Source of the DNA: Chrysochromulina tobinii
Lineage: Eukaryota; Haptophyta; Prymnesiales; Chrysochromulinaceae
Direction of reading: 5' to 3'
NCBI GenBank assembly: GCA_001275005.1
Contig: JWZX01000745.1
Coordinates: 1-17,733, forward strand
DNA length: 17,733 bases
A model generated the notes under the pieces. It did not search any database. It was not told the origin of the DNA and was given only the letters and a program-made list of their open reading frames with translations. The translations under genes and the position numbers were made by a program. This document shows, in pieces, positions 6,586 to 13,831 of the stretch. Position 1 is the stretch's first letter. Each line of letters begins with the position of its first letter.

Positions 6586-8354
6586 TCGATGAACACGCCA
6601 AGCGATATCGTTCCGTCGTTGAGGAAGCCGCCTAGCGGGTTGAGCAGGTAGGGCGCCTTCGGGTCCTCCTGCTCGAAGAGGGGCAGGAATTCTCGGAAGC
6701 CCCAATCTTTCGCGCGCTTGCAGAAGTCGTGCGTCGCCTCCTTGATGGCGCATCCAGCCACGTGCATCGGCATGCGCTCTCGCTCGCCACCGCCACCGCC
6801 GCCGCCGCCGCCGCCGTCGCCGCCGACGCCGCCGACGCCGCCGCCGCCATCGCCGCCGCCGCCGTCGTCGCCGTCGTCGCCGCCTCCTCTGCTTCTGCCG
6901 CCGCCGTTGGCCGCTGAGTCGGCCGCCTGTCCGCTGCCACCGCTGCCGCCGCTGCCGCCGCTGCCGCCGCTGCCGCCGCCGACATCCTTGTAGTTGATGC
7001 ACACGAGCCGAAACCGCACCGGTAGCATCTCGTGAGCGTCGCTGATCCCTGAGTCCAGGTAGACGGAGAGGTGTTGCCCACTCGCGTTGTTGCCCTTGGG
7101 GTACAGGTAGAGCTTCCAGCTGTGACCGTTGACGCGGAACGCGGGCGAGTACATCGAGAGGCACGAGAGCGTGCGGAAGTGCGGCACGTTCCACACGAAG
7201 GAGAACTGGGACGGCACCCTCGGCTCGTCGGCGGTGTTCGAGTCAGTGGACTCGAGGAGCTTCCAGATGGCCGGTGCTCTCCAAGGTCCGCCCTGCGGGA
7301 GGAGCGGGAACAGCGCGAGCATGCCCACACGCGGCCGGCAGCGCGCGTGGCTCTGGCGCATCGCGCGCTTGGCCGACGGCTCGGCCGCATGGTAGCGAAA
7401 GCCCTCGAGGAGCAGCAGCGGCAGCGCGCTGCTCGTGGCGAGCAAGGGATGATCGTCCTCAACGGCCGCGAGGCGCGCCATCGGCAGCAGCGGCCAGCGC
7501 ACGAGCGCGAGGAGCTGCGCGAGCTGCGCGTCCGGCGGCAGCGGCTCCTGCGCCGTGCACCACGCGCTCAAGCCCTGCAGCACGACCACCTCCTCCTCGC
7601 ACGCGAGTGAGTCGTCCTCGAGCAGCTCGGCGATCGTCGCGAGCTCGAGTTTGCGAAAGGCGGGCTGGCGCACGGCAGCGGCAAAGTCGCGCAGCAGCAC
7701 GGCGCGGCAGTGCTGCTGCGCCTGCGCACAGCGCAGTGCAGAGGCCTCGACGAGCTGCGCACAGCAGTTGTTGGCGCCGATGGTGACGAAGCTGTTCAAC
7801 AGCGCGCTCGTCCGAGCGAGAAGCGGAGCGATGCCGTAGAACTCGGCGAGATGCACGACGGTCATCAGAGACTCCTGCGTCACCCCAACGGGCTGCCCGT
7901 AGAGCAGGCGCAGCACGCGCTCGCACAGATCGGGGTCGACCCCGTGCAGAACGACCGCGGGCTGCGACACCTCTGCCATGCCCGAGGTGAAGAGCGACCG
8001 GAAGTAGCTGCTCATGCTGGCGAGCACGACTCGGTGGCAGCGGAAGCGGCGCTCGACGAGGCCGTCGTCGCGCTTCGCGACGAGCTCCACGTCCGAGAGC
8101 GATGCCGAGTCGAAGAGTGCAGAGATGTGTGAGGTCACGTCGAGCCGGAGCGTCTCGCCACCGCGCAGGTCGGCCTGGAGGCTGGCGACGCGCACGTCCT
8201 CGACGTCGGATGCAGTGAGCGCGTGCTGCGACGAGCTCTCCTCAGTGCGCTGGCGCACGCGACGGCCCTGGTCGTCGGCCATCATGCTCGACCCGGACGG
8301 CTCACCTCTCCGACCCAAAAAGAGAGATGCATGCAGGAGATTCGCCGAGGCCAT
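6573..8354 (-). CDS. BTB-BACK-MATH protein with glycine-rich insert, probable CUL3 adaptor
   Basis: 593 residues from the ATG at 8354. The Met pair at 8285/8282 has a better context (A at -3, G at +4 for the second) and may be the real start. The BTB domain spans about 84-186: a hydrophobic DVELVAK strand, then CHRVVLASMSSYFRSLFTSG and YGQPVGVTQESL. A BACK-type helical region follows (about 190-320). Residues about 383-591 read as a MATH domain: FSFVWNV, YSPAF, W-K-L-Y-L-YPKGN (413-422), HLSVYLDSG (428-436), RFRLVCIN, and after an interruption DWGFREFLPL and GGFLNDGTISLGVFI. BTB proteins of this kind recruit substrates to CUL3 ubiquitin ligases, and MATH usually binds the substrate. MATH follows BTB here, opposite to metazoan SPOP and plant BPM proteins. 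Residues 459-523 are almost pure Gly/Ser/Asp and split the MATH fold between two strands. Confidence 0.88.
   Translation of the reverse strand: MASANLLHASLFLGRRGEPSGSSMMADDQGRRVRQRTEESSSQHALTASDVEDVRVASLQADLRGGETLRLDVTSHISALFDSASLSDVELVAKRDDGLVERRFRCHRVVLASMSSYFRSLFTSGMAEVSQPAVVLHGVDPDLCERVLRLLYGQPVGVTQESLMTVVHLAEFYGIAPLLARTSALLNSFVTIGANNCCAQLVEASALRCAQAQQHCRAVLLRDFAAAVRQPAFRKLELATIAELLEDDSLACEEEVVVLQGLSAWCTAQEPLPPDAQLAQLLALVRWPLLPMARLAAVEDDHPLLATSSALPLLLLEGFRYHAAEPSAKRAMRQSHARCRPRVGMLALFPLLPQGGPWRAPAIWKLLESTDSNTADEPRVPSQFSFVWNVPHFRTLSCLSMYSPAFRVNGHSWKLYLYPKGNNASGQHLSVYLDSGISDAHEMLPVRFRLVCINYKDVGGGSGGSGGSGGSGGSGQAADSAANGGGRSRGGGDDGDDGGGGDGGGGVGGVGGDGGGGGGGGGGERERMPMHVAGCAIKEATHDFCKRAKDWGFREFLPLFEQEDPKAPYLLNPLGGFLNDGTISLGVFIEGLP
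6786..6980. repeat. GC-rich simple repeat encoding the Gly-rich insert
   Basis: The strand shown is a run of ccg/gcc triplets with interspersed gtc, gac and atc. On the coding strand this gives Gly with some Ser, Asp and Val. A regular 9-bp unit gctgccgcc is repeated exactly four times at 6942-6977, preceded by one imperfect unit at 6933-6941; it encodes Gly-Gly-Ser repeats. The tract is expected to be length-polymorphic by replication slippage in multiples of three. Confidence 0.85.
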
Positions 8355-8409
8355 GAGAAGGATCGACCCGCATCAAGCGGAGTTTCGTTCACGTCCGAAA
8401 CAAACTTGC

Positions 8410-8452
8410 GCCTACGTAAGGGGGTAGGTCAGACCTACCCCCTTAGCCTACG
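8410..8452. repeat. Perfect 13-bp hairpin flanked by 7-bp direct repeats
   Basis: taagggggtaggt (8417-8429) and its exact reverse complement (8433-8445) are separated by CAG. The hairpin is abutted on both sides by gcctacg (8410-8416 and 8446-8452). It lies between the divergent BTB and PRPP synthetase genes, ending 22 bp before the ATG at 8475, so it may sit in the 5' UTR of the latter. Either a regulatory palindrome or the footprint of a tiny insertion with target-site duplication fits. Confidence 0.85.
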
Positions 8453-8474
8453 CGATTTCGGCGACGAAGTCATC

Positions 8475-9842
8475 ATGGAGAAGGTCGTACTGTACCCATC
8501 GCGGTGCGCGGCGTTCGGCAAGGCCCTCGCCGCCGCGCTCGGTGTGCCCGCATCGGCCTGCACAGACAATATCGTCGCGGAGCCCGCGGGCGCGGACACC
8601 GTCATTTGCTGGGACAGCTTCCCTAGCGCCTCTTCCGAAAAGGACCCAGACATCAAGGTGCGCGTCGACGCGCTCATCGGCAAGCACGTGATCCTCATCC
8701 TCAGTCAGGACGACACGTCCTCGGCCTTCGCGCAGCTCAGCCTGCTGCTCTGGCTGCAGCGCTTCTACGTTCCGACACCTGACGAGGCTGCCGCCAAGGG
8801 CAAGTGGAAGGGGACCATCGGTGCGGGCAGCTTCGAGGTCACGTCGGTCGGCGCGCTCACCGTGGTGATCCCGTGGTTCCGCTACTGCCAGATGGAGCGC
8901 TCGCAGCGATGGACGTACACTGCCGGCGCCGAGAAGCCGTGGAGCAACGCGGGGGCCAGCGGGCCGTTTGTGGACGTGGCGTCTGCACACACGTACGCAG
9001 CGCTGCTTTCAGCCGAGCCTCCGCCGCCGCCGGGCCCCGAGAGCTTGGAGGCGCCGCCGCCGCCGCCGCCCAAGGAGATTGTCTTCGTCGACATCCACGA
9101 CGACCTCGATGGCAAACCGATTGTCGAGCAGATGCTGTCCAAGTCGGGCAAGTGGGCCAACCCGATCGTCGACTACGACCTCGTGCATGGGCAGGGGACG
9201 TACTTCACGTCGGCGTTCGCCCACTTCCTCGCGCATACGTACAAGAGTGCCGACCTCGGCACCACCTTCGTCGTCTTCCCCGATGGCGGCGCCTACCAGC
9301 GCTTCCATACGATGGTCGAGGCACGACTGAAGGGTATCGCACCCGACCACGTGCTCTACATCGAGAAGAATCGAGTTGGAACGGTTGTGAAGCAGGGCGG
9401 CGCGCTGCTGTACCACACGCCCGATGGCGGCACGGCGACGCGCGAGAGCCTCCCGACCGGCAGCACCATCCTCATCCCTGATGACTTCACCAACTCGGGC
9501 TCCACGCTCTTTGGTGGCGCGAGCATCGTGCGCAAGCATGTACAGGGCACCTGTAAGGTGGGAGCGTTCGTCACGCACTTTGTGGCCAAGTACGAGCGTG
9601 CCGTGGTCGACAAGTTTGTGGCGACGCTCTACTCAGAGGGCGGCGTCGCGTCCGACCTGAACGAGTTCTTCACCACCGACTCGATCGTGATGACCACCAC
9701 GTGGCTCGCCGAAGAGGCCAAGAAGCGTGTGGCGGGCGGCCAACCGGAGCGCGTCATGATCGCGCCACTCGCGCCGGTGCTCGCCGAGTGGCTCCTGAGC
9801 CGGCCGACGCCCGCGCATGCCAAGGCGATGGACATCTCCTAG
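8475..9842 (+). CDS. Class II-like ribose-phosphate pyrophosphokinase (PRPP synthetase)
   Basis: 455 residues from the ATG at 8475. The enzyme makes PRPP from ribose 5-phosphate and ATP for nucleotide, His and Trp synthesis. Two type I phosphoribosyltransferase-like halves are visible. The first holds WDSFP (46-50) and IPWFRYCQMER (132-142), the flexible-loop region. The second holds VDIHDD (205-210) with the metal-site Asp/His, FPDGGAYQRFH (268-278), EKNR (297-300) at the position of the catalytic Lys/Arg, and a PRPP loop IPDDFTNSGST (334-344). The pattern is closest to the plant PRS3/PRS4 (class II) type. A Pro-rich linker with two polyproline runs (182-199) and an extra segment near 143-165 lengthen it beyond the usual 310-340 residues. 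The frame is open upstream to 8223, but earlier starts would overlap the BTB gene. No targeting signal is seen, so it is probably cytosolic. Confidence 0.85.
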   Translation: MEKVVLYPSRCAAFGKALAAALGVPASACTDNIVAEPAGADTVICWDSFPSASSEKDPDIKVRVDALIGKHVILILSQDDTSSAFAQLSLLLWLQRFYVPTPDEAAAKGKWKGTIGAGSFEVTSVGALTVVIPWFRYCQMERSQRWTYTAGAEKPWSNAGASGPFVDVASAHTYAALLSAEPPPPPGPESLEAPPPPPPKEIVFVDIHDDLDGKPIVEQMLSKSGKWANPIVDYDLVHGQGTYFTSAFAHFLAHTYKSADLGTTFVVFPDGGAYQRFHTMVEARLKGIAPDHVLYIEKNRVGTVVKQGGALLYHTPDGGTATRESLPTGSTILIPDDFTNSGSTLFGGASIVRKHVQGTCKVGAFVTHFVAKYERAVVDKFVATLYSEGGVASDLNEFFTTDSIVMTTTWLAEEAKKRVAGGQPERVMIAPLAPVLAEWLLSRPTPAHAKAMDIS

Positions 9843-10309
9843 GGATGCTGCCTCGTCCCGTAGGGGTCCTGCTTCGCCTTCTTCCGCCGCGCTCTCGCCT
9901 GCGCAGCCCATCTCTTGCGCCAAGTGAGCGCCACGGTCAGCGCCATGGTGAGCGCGTGTCGGACGGGGCGAGGCGAGGAACAACGACGGGGCGAGGCTCT
10001 GCGAGGCGCGATAGAGGGCAAGCCGCGCTCGCACCAGCTGTATCCACATTGCGTGTAGACGCGCGCCATTTTCGCGTCACGATTCGACCATTGTGACTTC
10101 GATAGAGTTCGTGTTCTCGATCGACTTCGCGAGGTCTTCGCAAAAGAGAAAACTGAAAAGTGTGTAAAGTGACGCTGACGGTCTGGGTGCACCCTGAGCT
10201 ACCTCGTACCTGTAGTTGTACCGCGTACGAGGACACCTTTCGAGCATATCCCATATCATAACAATAACGCATTAAAAGGCATATTATATATATGACATGC
10301 AATACTCGA
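9843..10309. other. Convergent spacer between PRPP synthetase and RRP46 genes
   Basis: 467 bp between two facing stop codons, so it should contain both 3' UTRs. The first half is GC-rich, then base composition falls, with an AT-rich stretch (about 10255-10292, including tattatatatat) close to the RRP46 stop. Overlapping open frames on both strands look like compositional shadows. No RNA gene is recognised. Confidence 0.45.
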
Positions 10310-11023
10310 CTAGTAGATACAATCGTCCTCCTCAACCACGCGCAGCGGTGCCACCGAGCGCGTGAGGCTCTGGCGCATGAACAAGACCACGCACGCCGCC
10401 GCCTCCTGAGCAGCGAGCTGGCACACGTCGTACTGCGCTGGCGCCACGCTTCCAACGAGGTGCGAGAGCAATAGTTGGCGCTCCGTGCTGCCATTGGCTG
10501 TCTGCCGCACCAAGAAGCCGAGGGTGACGATCGCCTGGGCCTGGGCCTCCTCCTCGGCGCTCGGGTCGAGAAGCATGGCACCATCGGGCAAGACGGAAAT
10601 CGCGCAGCTCCCAAGCATGCCACGGATCGGCACGCCGGCGTGCATCAGCGCGACGCATGCGCCGTGCAATGCGGTGGAGAGCAGCGAGCCGTCGTCAGCG
10701 AGCACCTGCACGACGACCGAGATGGCCGTACACGGATGGGCTGCGAGGATGATGACGTGGTGCAGTGTCTGCGTGATGAGCTGCTCGACCTCGCGGTCGG
10801 CCGGCGACGGGATGCCAGCGCGCGGCCGCACGATGACCTCGAGTGTTGCGCCGTCAATGCGCTCGCGTGATCGCTTAGCCTCACAGGGTCCATACACGGC
10901 GACCGCCACCTCGGTGCCATCGTGTGAGAAGCGCGACGAACCGTCCGCTCGTGAGAGTGCACCTGGCTCCGCTGCGAGCGGACGGATCTGGTTGGCGACG
11001 CGACCATCCGCGCGGCAATCCAT
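10310..11023 (-). CDS. RRP46: RNA exosome core subunit RRP46-like (RNase PH fold)
   Basis: 237 residues. RRP46 (EXOSC5) is one of six RNase PH-like proteins forming the exosome ring that threads RNA to the catalytic subunits in nucleus and cytoplasm. Diagnostic stretches in order are: an N-terminal GALSRADGSSRFSHDGTEV (21-39), VAVYGP (41-46), ATLEVIVRPRAGIP (59-72), HPCTAISVVVQVLADDGSLLS (96-116), GACVALMHAGVPIRG (121-135), and ISVLPDGAMLLDP (142-154). These match RRP46 rather than RRP41 (no strong KGR-type RNA-binding loops). As in other eukaryotic ring subunits, phosphorolytic residues are not expected to be functional. The length fits the family's 220-250. The frame stays open to 11806, but that part is antisense to the kinesin gene, so the ATG at 11023 is used. 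The C-terminus (EEDDCIY) is acidic. Confidence 0.9.
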   Translation of the reverse strand: MDCRADGRVANQIRPLAAEPGALSRADGSSRFSHDGTEVAVAVYGPCEAKRSRERIDGATLEVIVRPRAGIPSPADREVEQLITQTLHHVIILAAHPCTAISVVVQVLADDGSLLSTALHGACVALMHAGVPIRGMLGSCAISVLPDGAMLLDPSAEEEAQAQAIVTLGFLVRQTANGSTERQLLLSHLVGSVAPAQYDVCQLAAQEAAACVVLFMRQSLTRSVAPLRVVEEDDCIY

Positions 11024-11198
11024 TTGTCGCGCGGTGGCACGTGGTGAGCTGTGAGTTCCTGTGAACATCCTGTGAAAACCCCTGTGAAAGAAAAACAGAG
11101 GGAGATGTGGGTGTTGGCAAGTGAAATTACTGTGGACGGGAGTGTTTTGACGAAACCCATTCAAAGGCTTTCCAACGCCCACCCCGAGAGTGTTGCCG
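11024..11198. promoter_or_regulatory. Short divergent promoter with phased CTGTGA motifs
   Basis: A 175-bp region between the RRP46 and kinesin starts. CTGTGA begins at 11049, 11059, 11070 and 11082, that is at 10, 11 and 12 bp steps, placing the motifs on about one face of the DNA. Two of them lie within the 9-mer cctgtgaaa. They are 26-64 bp upstream of the RRP46 ATG, so they could be promoter elements or lie in its 5' UTR. Confidence 0.5.
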
Positions 11199-13166
11199 AT
11201 GACCTCCGCTCCAAGCTCCGCACGTCGCCTGATGGCCGAAGATGATGCAGCGATCGTCACCGTCACTGTGCGCATCAAGCCCTCGGACAACCCGGCGGTC
11301 TTCGCAACGACGGGTGGGGTTTTGGTCCAACGCCCCAGGGAAGGGTCGGTCGTGCATGATGGCTTTGCGAGCATTATTGAAGGCGACTGCGACCAAGCGG
11401 CTGCATTTGACGCCATCGCTGCGCCGCTGCTGGAGCGTTTGCACCAAGGGTATAGCTGCACCCTGATTGCGTACGGCCAGACGGGGTCGGGAAAGACCCA
11501 CACCATCTTCGGACCGCCTGGTGCGCTGACCGAGAAGTCAGTTGAACATTTTTCGCGCTCCGTTGCGACCATGGAAGGTGACGCGCCAGACGACTGGGGG
11601 CTCTTTCCTCGCATCGCACTCGCCCTCCTCGCCGCCGGCACTGGCGCGCTCCACGCGTCGGCGGTCGAGGTGTACCAGGAGAAGGCGTTCGATCTGCTCG
11701 CAGATCGCATCCAGCTCACAGTAGGTACCCAGAAGGCCGGTCGCAAGACCGATGGGCCCGGCGCCAAGAGCAAGGGCAACGATGCCGTGCACCTGTCGAC
11801 GTGCAAATGTCGCGAGTGCTACATCCAAAAGGAGAACGAGGCCAAGGTGCGCAAGGCGTGCCTTGACGCTGGCAAGGCCCCCCCAAAGCCCGGGAAGCGC
11901 GCGGCGGCGCCAGCCGCAGCGACCCCGGCCAGCGCAGACGAGAGCGAGATCTCCTTTGCGACCATCGGAGAGCGGCGGGTGCTGCTGAGCAGTGCCTTGG
12001 ACGTGGCCCGGCTGGCGCGCACCATCGAGCTCACGCGCACCGCTGTTGGGCATCTGCTCAATGAGAGGTCGTCTCGTTCGCATTGTTTGGTCCACTTACA
12101 CCTAACTGAGCAGACGGGTGGTGGCGGGAGGGCGGGCGCCGTATCGGTGAGCAAGCGCCAGCTCCTGTTCGCCGACCTCGCGGGCTCAGAGCGCATCCTC
12201 AAGACGGGCGCGGAGGGCGTCGCGGCCAAGCAAGCCGTCGCCATCAATACGTCCCTCTCGGCCCTCGGCAAGTGCACGCGTGCGCTCGCAGTACATGCGG
12301 CGTACGTGCCGTATCGCGAGTCGACCTTGACGCAACTGCTCCGCTCGTCTCTGTCGGGCAAGGCGAGCCTCGCAGCGGTGATCACCGTCGCCGGCGACGC
12401 CGCCCACGTGGACGAGTCCAAATGCTCTCTCGAGTACGGTATGCAGATGGGCGCGCTCCGTACGCGAGCGACGGTCGTGCAATCATCGACCATCGCGGGC
12501 GAAGTCAAAGCGATCAACCTGCAGCTGAGCAAGGCGCGGCCTGCACTGGCCGAGATGGAGGCCAATGGGTACGCCGAGAAGTTTGGCAAGGCGGCGGAGC
12601 CCACCGCTATTAAGACCTTCAACGAGAACACCCGCCACCTGCTCGCCCTCGAGGCCGCCATCCGGGAAGAGAAGGCGGCGATGGCGGAGCTAGCTGCACG
12701 GGGCGAGGGCCGCAGCGCCCAGGCAGCCGAGACGGCGCTCTCGCTCCGAGAGGCCTCGGCCGAATGGGCCGACTTGAGCGAACTCATAGGGCGCCAGAAG
12801 TCGATCCCTGGCTTCTACATTCCGGCCCGGGCCGTCTATACCATCAAGCTCGCTGAGATCCGTGCCCTCGAGGGGCGTCTACAACAACTCCATGCGGCGG
12901 CGAGTGCACCGAGCGCCGCACTGCCTCCCGACAGCACAGCTCAGGCGGAGCGCATCGCGGGCCAATTGCGGACGCATTTCGGCCTTGCGCCGAGCGCCAA
13001 GCGCTCAGGCGCTGTATCAGTCGCGGGAGCTTCAGGCGCTGATGAGAAGAGCCATCCTGACGAGGAGTGGTCGACCCACCTTCACCCGGAGACTGGTGTG
13101 ACGTACTACTTCAACGCCATCTCGGGAGAGTCGACTTACGACGCTCCGCCGGTCTCCCTGGTTTGA
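11199..13166 (+). CDS. Kinesin motor protein with Cys-bearing motor insert and C-terminal WW domain
   Basis: 655 residues from the ATG at 11199 (the codon at 11190 is GTG; a second ATG is at 11232). It is a microtubule motor with an N-terminal catalytic domain, about 17-425. The motor has a P-loop GQTGSGKT (93-100), switch I NERSSRSH (288-295), switch II DLAGSE (326-331), NTSLSALGKC (350-359) and YRESTLTQLL (372-381). The N-terminus before the first strand is very short. An insert of about 80 residues (172-255) between VEVYQEKAFDLL and the helix before switch I carries CKCREC (202-207), Cys221 and a basic Pro/Ala-rich end. The post-motor region (435-570) is Ala/Glu-rich and helical, with only a weak coiled coil. 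Residues 624-650 form a WW domain: Trp624, Gly633, YYFN, and Pro650, with Tyr647 at the second Trp position. WW domains bind proline-rich partners, perhaps cargo. The kinesin subfamily is not assigned. Confidence 0.92.
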   Translation: MTSAPSSARRLMAEDDAAIVTVTVRIKPSDNPAVFATTGGVLVQRPREGSVVHDGFASIIEGDCDQAAAFDAIAAPLLERLHQGYSCTLIAYGQTGSGKTHTIFGPPGALTEKSVEHFSRSVATMEGDAPDDWGLFPRIALALLAAGTGALHASAVEVYQEKAFDLLADRIQLTVGTQKAGRKTDGPGAKSKGNDAVHLSTCKCRECYIQKENEAKVRKACLDAGKAPPKPGKRAAAPAAATPASADESEISFATIGERRVLLSSALDVARLARTIELTRTAVGHLLNERSSRSHCLVHLHLTEQTGGGGRAGAVSVSKRQLLFADLAGSERILKTGAEGVAAKQAVAINTSLSALGKCTRALAVHAAYVPYRESTLTQLLRSSLSGKASLAAVITVAGDAAHVDESKCSLEYGMQMGALRTRATVVQSSTIAGEVKAINLQLSKARPALAEMEANGYAEKFGKAAEPTAIKTFNENTRHLLALEAAIREEKAAMAELAARGEGRSAQAAETALSLREASAEWADLSELIGRQKSIPGFYIPARAVYTIKLAEIRALEGRLQQLHAAASAPSAALPPDSTAQAERIAGQLRTHFGLAPSAKRSGAVSVAGASGADEKSHPDEEWSTHLHPETGVTYYFNAISGESTYDAPPVSLV

Positions 13167-13263
13167 CCGGGTACAATCGTAGCATGCAATACTTGCAGCA
13201 TCTGTCCCCTCCCGGGCGCGTGGGGGTGTTGCACTACACCTGAACTGTGTAGACAGCATGGTA

Positions 13264-13281
13264 GACAGGCATGCGCCTGTC
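13264..13281. repeat. 7-bp stem hairpin after the kinesin stop
   Basis: gacaggc and gcctgtc are perfect reverse complements around a 4-nt loop (atgc), about 100 bp past the kinesin stop. It could fold in the kinesin 3' UTR. Confidence 0.5.
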
Positions 13282-13547
13282 AGCTGTATCGTACCCGACC
13301 GCCCTCTGTCGCGTGTCAGGGTCGGGTCGCCCCGCGGCGGAGTCCGTGTACGGCTGTACGTGTGAAATGGATACTGGTCGCGGAAACGCGTGTATGTACT
13401 CCGGGAGGCGTGGACGAGGGTCCGTGTGTACCTCAGTACGTCTACGCGGCGGTACCGGTGGCGCCCGGTCTGGGTGTACTCGGTTCTCTGTTGAGTGTTG
13501 TGGAAGGTAGCGGTCCCACATGCGCGCGCACGCGCGGTCCGCGCATA

Positions 13548-13632
13548 TCCATATCGGTCCGACGGGTCCGGGTCGGTGACTGTACACGTGTACCTCCATA
13601 TCGGTCCGACGGGTCCGGGTCGGTGACTGTAC
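13548..13632. repeat. Two identical 38-bp direct repeats, 47-bp period
   Basis: Copies at 13548-13585 and 13595-13632 are identical over 38 bp (begin tccatatcggtccgac, end ggtgactgtac) and separated by 9 bp. Within each copy the block ggtccg recurs as ggtccgacgggtccgggtcgg, hinting at an older shorter unit. Confidence 0.9.
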
Positions 13633-13674
13633 CGCACGTGTTTTAAGTACCGCGTGTGATTGAAGATGAAGTAC

Positions 13675-13732
13675 CGTGTACTGGGTGCACCGCATATGCG
13701 CACCATATTGAAAAGTGTATACCCAGTACACG
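13675..13732. repeat. 12-bp inverted repeat enclosing a 10-bp palindrome
   Basis: cgtgtactgggt (13675-13686) is the exact reverse complement of 13721-13732, with a 34-nt interior. The interior holds the self-complementary cgcatatgcg (13691-13700). The right arm is about 90 bp from the stop of the LOV gene, so it could form structure in that gene's 3' UTR. Confidence 0.75.
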
Positions 13733-13831
13733 TTGCACCCACACAGTCGACATGTACGTTCCAGGATGGAGAGACACAGTAACCCCTAACCCATAACCTC
13801 CGTCTCATTGCGATGCTGGTCCCGCCATGCG

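Larger units (their letters stand above)
13167..13831. other. Repeat-bearing convergent spacer
   Basis: 665 bp between the facing stops of the kinesin and LOV genes. The sequence is rich in GTGTAC/GTACNNG-like steps and differs in texture from both genes. It contains a 7-bp stem hairpin (13264-13281), two identical 38-bp direct repeats, a 12-bp inverted repeat, and a 10-bp palindrome. Open frames crossing it on the minus strand are Arg/Thr-rich and look non-coding. No tRNA or rRNA signature is seen. Confidence 0.5.

Noticed and set aside
6718-6993. Plus-strand proline-rich open frame
   Set aside because: It is the complement of the glycine-rich tract; the MATH-domain evidence favours the minus strand.
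8223-8474. Upstream extension of the PRPP synthetase frame
   Set aside because: It overlaps the start of the BTB gene on the other strand, contains the hairpin, and shows no PRPP synthetase-like sequence before the Met at 8475. A start at 8331 cannot be fully excluded.
9009-9578. 189-codon minus-strand frame opposite the PRPP synthetase
   Set aside because: Arg/Glu/Val-biased shadow of the plus-strand gene.
11024-11806. Long upstream extension of the RRP46 frame
   Set aside because: It is antisense to the start of the kinesin motor, whose motifs are unmistakable. The extension is a high-GC shadow.
13548-13632. CRISPR-like repeat pair
   Set aside because: There are only two copies with a 9-bp gap, in a eukaryotic context.
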